Source: a virus. Taken from it: DNA of 35,367 bases. A program made the translations under genes and the position numbers. The notes beneath the pieces were generated by a model. That model did no database searches, was not told the origin of the DNA, and was given only the letters and a program-made list of their open reading frames with translations. Positions 30,352-35,367 of the stretch are shown here, in pieces. Positions within the stretch are counted from its first letter, which is position 1, and the number at the start of each line of letters is the position of its first letter. The stretch is taken from positions 1 through 35,367 of IMG/VR virus record IMGVR_UViG_3300048588_000205. One strand, given 5' to 3'.

Positions 30352-30773
30352 GCGATCTTCCTTCGTGCGGTGCGGTGGCGGACCACGGTCCACTGGGTGA
30401 TGCCGAGGATCGACGCTATCTCGGCGGCGGAGCGTCCGTCGGCAGTGAGCTCGGCCACGTCGGGCACCAGGCCCACGGCGACGTCCGGAGAGCGGGCGTC
30501 GACGGTCTTCGAGATGTCCGGGATGCCCATGGCCTTGCGGAGGCGCCGCCGGTCCTTCGGGGACGTTGCCGCCCAGATGCCGTCGCTCTCCCGCTGGACC
30601 GCATGGGCGTGGCATGCGGTGTACACGGGGCAGGCCTGGCAGATCGGGCGGGCGAGGGCGACGTGGGCGGCGGTGATCTTCTCGGGTGGGACCGGCGGGT
30701 AGAAGAGGTCCTGGTCCTCGCCCCGGCATGCGCCGCGGTCGGCCCACGCCATCGGGTGGTTGGCGGCGGTCAC
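30348..30773 (-). CDS. WhiB-like regulator with C-terminal helix-turn-helix
   Basis: 141 residues from GTG 30773 (GTGA overlap). Cluster ligands Cys16, Cys45, Cys48 and Cys54 (CQACPVYTAC) and turn GIWAA at 65-69 are WhiB features. Unlike cellular WhiB, residues 110-138 form an added HTH (GRSAAEIASILGITQWTVVR). It may combine sigma-factor binding with sequence-specific DNA contact. In the early operon, so likely acts soon after infection. Confidence 0.9.
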   Translation of the reverse strand: MTAANHPMAWADRGACRGEDQDLFYPPVPPEKITAAHVALARPICQACPVYTACHAHAVQRESDGIWAATSPKDRRRLRKAMGIPDISKTVDARSPDVAVGLVPDVAELTADGRSAAEIASILGITQWTVVRHRTARRKIA

Positions 30774-31105
30774 GATGCACGCTCGAAGGCGGTGCAGGCG
30801 GGCCACGACTTGCGGATGTCCGTGCCGGCGCCGTTTGTGATGGGGACGAGGTTGCACTTCCAGTAGGAGCGCCGCCCGCCGTGGGTCAGGGTGCAGTGGT
30901 CGCAGTCGCCGCAGGTCTCGGACGTGGCGACGAGCAGCACCCGCTTGGTGGCGGGGTGGCGTCCGGCTGCCAGCGTCTCGTTGCGCTCGATGGTGCGGCG
31001 CCGGTCGGCCGACAGACCGGTGGGCGGCGGGGGCGCCGGGTAGCAGCCGGAGCAACGGTCGTCGGCACACGCCTGGAGGTGGACGTCGGGCAGCAGCAGG
31101 CTCAC
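30770..31105 (-). CDS. Zinc-binding hypothetical protein
   Basis: 111 residues from GTG 31105 (GTGA overlap). Two Cys clusters: CADDRCSGC near residues 14-22 and CGDCDHC near 66-72, then SYWKCNLVPITNGAGTDIRK and SWPAC. The second half, with CxxC...KC...T.G..TD.R..WP.C, is a pattern I recall from actinophage replication regions. Likely structural zinc; function unknown. Confidence 0.8.
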   Translation of the reverse strand: MSLLLPDVHLQACADDRCSGCYPAPPPPTGLSADRRRTIERNETLAAGRHPATKRVLLVATSETCGDCDHCTLTHGGRRSYWKCNLVPITNGAGTDIRKSWPACTAFERAS

Positions 31106-31533
31106 GCCACCCACTCCCGAACCGAGATGATGGCCCCGGTCCAGCCGATGACCTCGGTCTTGGTGGCGTGCAGCTCGCAGAAGAGGGCGTCGTCGCCGAT
31201 CAGCCCGCCCTCGGCGAGCGCGTCACCCACCGAGCGCACCAGCTTGTCCAGGTCCGGGGCCGACACCTTCGGGGCGCGACCGGCGGCGCGCACCGCGGCC
31301 TTCCGGGACTTGGGCATCGCGAACCGGAACTCGACGGCCAGCGACAGGGGCCCGGTGAGCGGTTCGGCCCCATCGGCGACGTCGCGGGCCGCCTCAGCGA
31401 CGGCCGAGCGCCACGATCGGTGCATCGATCGCTGTCCGGCTGAGCGGCCTTCGATCATCGCCCCGTTCGGCATGCGGGTCTTGGAGCCTTGCGGGGTCGG
31501 GGTGCCGACCACCTCGAACTCGACGGCGGTCAT
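31102..31533 (-). CDS. rusA: RusA-like Holliday junction resolvase
   Basis: 143 residues from ATG 31533. Start FEVVGTPTPQGSKTR, then the active-site signature APDLDKLVRSVGDAL (92-106) and GLIGDDALFCELHATK (110-125), which supply the catalytic Asp residues (94, 96, 114 or 115). RusA dimers cut four-way junctions, here presumably made by RecT-promoted recombination. Coupled to neighbours by overlapping start and stop codons. Confidence 0.9.
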   Translation of the reverse strand: MTAVEFEVVGTPTPQGSKTRMPNGAMIEGRSAGQRSMHRSWRSAVAEAARDVADGAEPLTGPLSLAVEFRFAMPKSRKAAVRAAGRAPKVSAPDLDKLVRSVGDALAEGGLIGDDALFCELHATKTEVIGWTGAIISVREWVA

Positions 31534-31646
31534 CGCTCCCCCGTCCGGCGTTCGTGACGGCGCACGTCCAGAACAACGCCCACCGCGCCGGCCACCAACA
31601 TGGCCACGGCAAGCACCAGCGGAACGCCACTCGCCAGGGCGATCAC
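31530..31646 (-). CDS. Tiny membrane protein
   Basis: 38 residues from GTG 31646 (GTGA overlap) to an ATGA overlap with rusA. One hydrophobic span (ALASGVPLVLAVAMLVAGAV) and a basic tail (DVRRHERRTGER). Too short to classify; double overlap supports reality. Possibly membrane-anchored, or only a coupling ORF. Confidence 0.5.
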   Translation of the reverse strand: MIALASGVPLVLAVAMLVAGAVGVVLDVRRHERRTGER

Positions 31647-32869
31647 GACGCCCCCCGAACCATGCGCATCTCGTGCTCACCCGACGACCGCTGGAACAGC
31701 TCCATCGATCCGTCGGCGATCTGCTCCAGCGCCTCGAACAGGTCGTCCCACTCTGCGGGCTCCATCGCCTTCGAGGAGGAGGTGCGGCCGTTCGTCACGA
31801 CCGAGATCAGGCCCTTGCGGCGTCCGTCAAGCGTGGCCTCGTCCTCACCGGGCCACGCCTCGGCGACCATGGCCCACATCTTCCCGAGACGCCGGTCTCG
31901 GTGGTCCTCTCCCCCGCCGGCGGGACGGGTGAGACCGAGGTCGGCCACCAGCAGGTCGAGGACCTCGTCGCTCACCTCCTCGATGGCCATCGGCAGCGGA
32001 TGGTCGTGCTCGCCGGCCAACTCCCGGGCCCGGCGCAGACCCTTGGCGGCGGTGAGGCCCACGAGGGCGAGCGACTCGACGAGGGTGGCGGGCGGCTCGT
32101 CGTCGACCACTTCGGCGTCGACGATGTCCTCGTCGGTGGCGGCCGGTGCGGCTGGGTCGTCGTCGAACCCGGGTTCGCCGGGGAGCGGAGGCTCGGGCAG
32201 GGCCGGGGCGGGCGCGCTGGCCTTCGGGGCGGCGGCCTTCTTGGCCGGCGCCTTCTTCGCCGTGGCGGCGCGCCCGGCCTGGCGCCGGTTGGTGGGCGGC
32301 GCGTCCGGGGCGATGTCGTCGCGCCCTTCGATGACGAGGTCGCCGTCGGCCACCAGGTCGCCGTCGGAAAGCTCCTCGGGCGTGTAGCTGATGCCGCCGA
32401 GCACGTCGGCGAAGTTGTCCCGGCACAGCTCACTGGTGGCCCGGGCCGCGAGCATCGCCCTGGGGTACTTCCGGTAGTTCTGGCCGCCCTGGAGACCGGC
32501 GGCCTTGGCGTCGTCCATGGTCCAGGTGACCCGAGCGACGCGGTCCTCCGGCCAGTCCGATCGGCGGCCGGCGATGACCACCTTCGTGTTGCTCTTCGAC
32601 TCGAACCAGAGGTCGTGGCCGGCGCGCTGGACGAGGGCACGCATCAGCTGGGCGCTCATGCACGGCTTCCCATTGATGACGGCGATCTGGCTGAGAGCCT
32701 GCATGGGGCCAATGCCGAGCTCGTGGCCCTGGAGCATGGCGGCCATGACGGCGGCGGGCTTCCCGCGGAGGCCTTGGGGGGCGAAGTCGGTGGCGGCGAT
32801 CTGGCTCGCGAGGTCACTGGCGGCGGGCACCAGGGCGAAGGTGTCCACCGGGACGAGGTCGGTACTCAT
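31643..32869 (-). CDS. recT: RecT-family single-strand annealing protein
   Basis: 408 residues from ATG 32869 (ATGA overlap). Core at 1-180: GHELGIGPMQALSQIAVING, PCMSAQLMRALVQRAG, YRKYPRAMLAARATSELCRD and NFADVLGGISYTPEEL are hallmark RecT segments. An Ala/Lys/Pro-rich linker (about 195-240) leads to a C-terminal helical region (EPAEWDDLFEALEQIADGSM). The linker and tail are longer than in E. coli RecT, perhaps for partner contact. Works with the RecB-family nuclease upstream. Confidence 0.92.
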   Translation of the reverse strand: MSTDLVPVDTFALVPAASDLASQIAATDFAPQGLRGKPAAVMAAMLQGHELGIGPMQALSQIAVINGKPCMSAQLMRALVQRAGHDLWFESKSNTKVVIAGRRSDWPEDRVARVTWTMDDAKAAGLQGGQNYRKYPRAMLAARATSELCRDNFADVLGGISYTPEELSDGDLVADGDLVIEGRDDIAPDAPPTNRRQAGRAATAKKAPAKKAAAPKASAPAPALPEPPLPGEPGFDDDPAAPAATDEDIVDAEVVDDEPPATLVESLALVGLTAAKGLRRARELAGEHDHPLPMAIEEVSDEVLDLLVADLGLTRPAGGGEDHRDRRLGKMWAMVAEAWPGEDEATLDGRRKGLISVVTNGRTSSSKAMEPAEWDDLFEALEQIADGSMELFQRSSGEHEMRMVRGAS

Positions 32870-33729
32870 GAGGCCTCCCGAAGTGCCTGGTCTGGGGTGA
32901 TGGCAGCGCCCTTGACGGCGCGTCCCGAGTCGTTCCGCGGGTCCTGGTCGGCGAGGAAGTCGCCCACCTGGCGCACGTACAAGAAGGTGCGGAACTGCGC
33001 CGACCCCGCCTCGAAGGGGTAGAGGTCGTAGCCGTCGGCCCGGACCCAGATGACCCCGCACCAGTCGACCTCGGGCATGTCGACGACCTCGCCGTCGATC
33101 ACGGCGAACTCGGCGTAGCGGTACCCGGCCAGCTGCAGCGCAACCTCACCGAACGGGCCCGAGCGGCTGGTCTTGATGTCGAGCAGGCACCGGCCGAGAC
33201 CGGGCAGCGTGGCGATCATGTCGAGGGTGCCGCTGTAGCGGTGCTTCGTGGACCCGACAGTCACCTCGAGGAGGGCGTCGGCGGGCTGCCAGTCCTCGAG
33301 GAACTGGAGGTAGGCGTCAACGTGGCCGGTGAGCGGCTCGGGAACGTCGACCTCTTCACCGCGGGCGAGGCGCTCGGCGAGGGCGTGGACCTCGGTTCCG
33401 CGCTTGGCCGCCTGGTCGCGGTCCTCGTAGTGGATGCCCTTGAGCAGCTCGGCCACCTTGGTGCGGCTGAGCTTGTCGGGCCAGGGCTTGCCCTTGGCCT
33501 GGGCGAGCTCGGCGAGGTCGGCCACCAGCTGGTCGGCGACGACGTGGCCGTCGGCCTGGTCGAGCCGGTCGGCGACGTACTCGGCGATGGTCTTGGCGGC
33601 CCAGCCCATGAGGGCGGGCTTGGGGAGGCCGTTGCCGATGACGGTGGTGACGCCAGGGACCTTCTGGCCGTTGATGGTGTAGCCGTGGCCGCGCCCGTAG
33701 TTGCGGCGCTTGATCTCGGGGGTGTCCAT
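32866..33729 (-). CDS. RecB/Cas4-like PD-(D/E)XK exonuclease (RecT partner)
   Basis: 287 residues from ATG 33729 (TGATG overlap). PD-(D/E)XK ligands in order: GTEVHALAERL (His115), LLEVTV (Glu155), YSGTLDMIAT (Asp170), LLDIKTSRSG (Asp184, Lys186) and LQLAGYRYAE (Gln199, Tyr203). It should resect double-strand ends to provide single strands for RecT. No iron-sulfur Cys cluster, unlike Cas4. Adjacent to recT, so a RecE/RecT-type pair. Confidence 0.88.
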   Translation of the reverse strand: MDTPEIKRRNYGRGHGYTINGQKVPGVTTVIGNGLPKPALMGWAAKTIAEYVADRLDQADGHVVADQLVADLAELAQAKGKPWPDKLSRTKVAELLKGIHYEDRDQAAKRGTEVHALAERLARGEEVDVPEPLTGHVDAYLQFLEDWQPADALLEVTVGSTKHRYSGTLDMIATLPGLGRCLLDIKTSRSGPFGEVALQLAGYRYAEFAVIDGEVVDMPEVDWCGVIWVRADGYDLYPFEAGSAQFRTFLYVRQVGDFLADQDPRNDSGRAVKGAAITPDQALREAS

Positions 33730-33899
33730 CACCGCCCCCGTTCGGTGGCGGCGAGCACCCGGTCGACGTCGTGGCGGGCGGTGATCTCGGGGAACGGGTC
33801 GCGCTGCAGCCGGCGGCGCATGTCGGCGAGGTAGCGGCGTGCCACCTCGGGCTGTGCTGCGGCTCCGGCTGGTGGCCGCCACGGTGCGAGGACGGTCAC
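33729..33899 (-). CDS. Small paralog A (LAPWRPP family)
   Basis: 56 residues from GTG 33899 (GTGA overlap) to a TGATG overlap with the nuclease. VTVLAPWRPPAGAAAQPEVA then RRYLADMRRRLQRDPFPEIT. Closely related to the gene at 34216-34389, with the two flanking the MazG-like gene. Basic and helical; possibly DNA-binding. No known family. Confidence 0.65.
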   Translation of the reverse strand: MTVLAPWRPPAGAAAQPEVARRYLADMRRRLQRDPFPEITARHDVDRVLAATERGR

Positions 33900-34219
33900 G
33901 ACGCGACCACCTTCGGTAGCGCCGCCCGGTGTCCCGAAGTCGGGTCGGTCAGGATGGCAAACTTCCGGTCAACCTCGGCCAGCAGGTCGAACTCGGGGAA
34001 CCAGCGACCGAGCAACACGAGCAGACACACCGCCACGTCGGCGGCTTCTTCCCACACGACGCCGCGCCCGGTGGCGGTCCGGTCGTCGTCTAGAGCGAGG
34101 ACGGCGCTGGCGACCTCGCCGCACTCCTCGGCCATCTTCACGGCGACGTGCAGCATCGTCGCGTTCGGGAACCGCTCCCCGTGCCACGTCGCTACCCGTT
34201 CCTGCAGTCCTTCACTCAC
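33896..34219 (-). CDS. MazG-like nucleotide pyrophosphohydrolase
   Basis: 107 residues from GTG 34219 (GTGA overlap). All-alpha NTP pyrophosphatase motifs: KMAEECGEVASA (28-39, metal-binding Glu residues 31, 32 and 35) and EEAADVAVCLL (57-67, Glu58, Asp61). It may hydrolyse non-canonical or alarmone nucleotides and shape the pool for replication. Sits between two paralogous small genes. Confidence 0.85.
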   Translation of the reverse strand: MSEGLQERVATWHGERFPNATMLHVAVKMAEECGEVASAVLALDDDRTATGRGVVWEEAADVAVCLLVLLGRWFPEFDLLAEVDRKFAILTDPTSGHRAALPKVVAS

Positions 34220-34262
34220 GGTGCGACCCCCACGGAGCCGCCGATGCCGCCGTCGGCTTCGT
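34215..34262. repeat. 48-base direct repeat, copy 1 (copy 2 at 34804-34851)
   Basis: CTCACGGTGCGACCCCCACG... matches 34804-34851 with about four mismatches and includes the start/stop overlap of the neighbouring genes. It encodes the shared GGIGGSV C-terminal peptide on the minus strand. Confidence 0.85.
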
Positions 34263-34389
34263 GGCGGGCGGTGATCTCGGGGTACGGGTCGGGGTGGAGC
34301 CAGCGGCGGGCCTTGTTGAGGTAGCGGCGTGCGACCTCGGGTGGTGCTGCGGGTCCGGTCGGTGGCCGCCACGGAGCGAGGGCGGTCAC
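34216..34389 (-). CDS. Small paralog B (LAPWRPP family)
   Basis: 57 residues from GTG 34389 (GTGA overlap at both ends). [20 protein letters not shown] then RRYLNKARRWLHPDPYPEIT parallels paralog A. Its C-terminal DGGIGGSVGVAP instead matches the tail of the protein at 34805-34981, so the gene looks chimeric. Function unknown. Confidence 0.65.
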   Translation of the reverse strand: MTALAPWRPPTGPAAPPEVARRYLNKARRWLHPDPYPEITARHEADGGIGGSVGVAP

Positions 34390-34808
34390 GCGCCGTCCTC
34401 CATGGAAGTCCAGTCGTGGCGGCCGTCGATGCGGGCGAGGGCCAGCACACAGACCGAGGCCACGTTGACCCCCGGTTCCTCACCCCGGAGCACCTGCGCG
34501 AGCGCAACGGTCAATGCCATCGACTCGGCCGGCATCAGCGTCACGGCATCGCTGTCAACCGGCGCGATCTCGTCCCCCTGGGTGCTGAGGCTGTTGATCA
34601 GCACGCAGTGCGGGTGGTCGTTGTCCCACGCAGCGGACTTGTGGGCATGGCCGGTGGATGCCATCAACGCGTGGAGTAGGTCCTCTGGCAGCGAGTCCAT
34701 GAGGTCGCCCAACTCGTCGGGCGACATGAAGCCCGGATAGCGCGCCCACAGAATCTGCACGAGCAGAGCGAGGTCCCGCACTGCGGCGATGAGCTGTTGC
34801 TCGCTCAC
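34386..34808 (-). CDS. Hypothetical protein
   Basis: 140 residues from GTG 34808 (GTGA overlap). Helical N terminus ([20 protein letters not shown]), acidic middle ([20 protein letters not shown]), and [20 protein letters not shown] at the end. Residues [20 protein letters not shown] include a hydrophobic helix. No family recognised. Early operon. Confidence 0.75.
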   Translation of the reverse strand: MSEQQLIAAVRDLALLVQILWARYPGFMSPDELGDLMDSLPEDLLHALMASTGHAHKSAAWDNDHPHCVLINSLSTQGDEIAPVDSDAVTLMPAESMALTVALAQVLRGEEPGVNVASVCVLALARIDGRHDWTSMEDGA

Positions 34809-34981
34809 GGTGCGACCTCCACGGAGCCGCCGATGCCGCCCTCGGACTCGTCCCGGCCGAGCGGGGTCCACGTCGCGTGGCGGTGGGGGCGCCAGTCGGC
34901 TCGGGGTTCACCGGCCTCGGTGCGGACCCACACCTGGCCACCGATGGCGAGGCTGGGCAGGGTGACGATCAGCGGGGCCAT
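34805..34981 (-). CDS. Small hypothetical protein
   Basis: 58 residues from ATG 34981, coupled by TGATG to the pentapeptide gene. [20 protein letters not shown] suggests a small beta fold; the C-terminal [11 protein letters not shown] is shared with paralog B. No family recognised. Confidence 0.65.
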   Translation of the reverse strand: MAPLIVTLPSLAIGGQVWVRTEAGEPRADWRPHRHATWTPLGRDESEGGIGGSVEVAP

Positions 34982-35367
34982 CACGCCTGCACCTCCCGTT
35001 CGAGGCGCCACGTCGACGTGTTCACGGTCCACCCGGCAGGCGGAACCGTGCACGCGCTGCACCGGGCGCGGGTCAGGTCGGCGCCGGTCAGGTCGGCGTC
35101 GGCCAGGTTGGCGCCGGTCAGGTTGGCGCCGGTCAGGTCGGCGTCGGCCAGGTTGGCGCCGGTCAGGTTGGCGCCGGCCAGGTTGGCGCGGGTCAGGTTG
35201 GCGCCGGTCAGGTCGGCGCCGGTCAGGTCGGCGTCGGCCAGGTTGGCGCCGGTCAGGTAGGCGCCGGTCAGGTTGGCGCCGGTCAGGTTGGCGCCGGCCA
35301 GGTTGGCGCGGGTCAGGTTGGCGCCGGTCAGGTCGGCGCCGGTCAGGTCGGCGTCGGCCAGGTTGGC
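34981..35367 (-). CDS. Pentapeptide-repeat protein, C-terminal part (joins 633-1)
   Basis: This is the continuation of the gene starting at 633. It holds about 20 further pentapeptides, then a 28-residue non-repeat tail beginning [10 protein letters not shown] and ending REVQA. Stop TGA shares one base with the next ATG (TGATG), so the downstream gene is translationally coupled. The repeats have a higher-order period: 35281-35367 copies 35161-35247 exactly at a 120-base (8-pentapeptide) offset. Because the contig ends fall inside this array, the true repeat number is uncertain. Two Cys in the tail (CSAC) could bind metal, but there is no second pair nearby. Confidence 0.85.
   Translation of the reverse strand, partial: ANLADADLTGADLTGANLTRANLAGANLTGANLTGAYLTGANLADADLTGADLTGANLTRANLAGANLTGANLADADLTGANLTGANLADADLTGADLTRARCSACTVPPAGWTVNTSTWRLEREVQA
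35068..35367 (-). repeat. 15-base tandem repeats encoding pentapeptides (second block), 120-base higher-order period
   Basis: Same coding repeat as at the start of the window. Positions 35161-35247 and 35281-35367 are identical, showing recent block duplication of eight 15-base units. The last 69 bases also equal the first 69 bases of the window. Confidence 0.95.
35299..35367. repeat. 69-base terminal direct repeat (identical to 1-69)
   Basis: Base-by-base comparison shows that 35299-35367 equals 1-69. The length is a multiple of three, so the minus-strand frame is preserved when the ends are merged. This is the signature of a circular assembly, but it lies wholly inside a tandem array, so a repeat-induced false closure cannot be excluded. 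Confidence 0.85.

Noticed and set aside
35068-35367. CRISPR-like array at the window ends
   Set aside because: Units are contiguous 15-mers without spacers, in frame, and encode pentapeptides.

Overview
The window reads as an essentially complete genome of a tailed, long-tailed (siphovirus-type) bacteriophage of a high-G+C actinobacterium. Evidence: an HK97-type head module (small and large terminase, portal, prohead protease, major capsid), a tail module (tail tube, frameshifted assembly chaperones, 806-residue tape measure, minor tail proteins, no sheath or baseplate genes), an M15-type endolysin with holin-like proteins, and two WhiB-like [4Fe-4S] proteins, a family confined to Actinobacteria and their phages. 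Third codon positions are overwhelmingly G or C. No integrase, immunity repressor, DNA polymerase or tRNA gene was recognised.

The first 69 bases are identical to the last 69, and both lie in one minus-strand pentapeptide-repeat gene whose frame continues across the ends. The contig is therefore best read as circular or circularly permuted, with about 35.3 kb of unique sequence.

Layout (nearly everything is on the minus strand). (a) 880-2812: a short regulatory operon read right to left: HTH protein, unknown protein, WhiB (joined by a probable one-base frame error to a ribbon-helix-helix protein), small coiled-coil and membrane proteins, a Cys-rich protein. It starts at a leaderless-type promoter and ends at a hairpin near 657-695. 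(b) 3053-3549: the only plus-strand genes, two small proteins, closed by a strong bidirectional terminator at 3566-3593. (c) 633 to 1, then 35367 down to 25790: the early/replication operon: pentapeptide protein, MazG-like pyrophosphohydrolase, RecB-family nuclease, RecT annealing protein, RusA resolvase, WhiB with an HTH tail, HNH nuclease, ParB-like protein, two DNA methyltransferases and a DnaB/RepA-like helicase. Almost all junctions are ATGA, GTGA or TGATG overlaps. (d) 25430-25740: a 300-base non-coding region rich in GGACCA/TGGTCC repeats with two DnaA-box-like sites, a candidate replication origin. (e) 25361 down to 3631: the late operon: three unknown proteins, HNH nuclease, terminase, portal, protease, capsid, connectors, tail tube, chaperones, tape measure, minor tail proteins, an alpha/beta hydrolase, holin, endolysin, a second membrane protein, metallophosphoesterase, a beta-class DNA methyltransferase and two small proteins.

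Replication probably recruits host polymerase through the helicase and uses the RecT/exonuclease/RusA set for recombination. The three methyltransferases probably protect or mark phage DNA. The lysis block may combine peptidoglycan cleavage with an esterase acting on the envelope.
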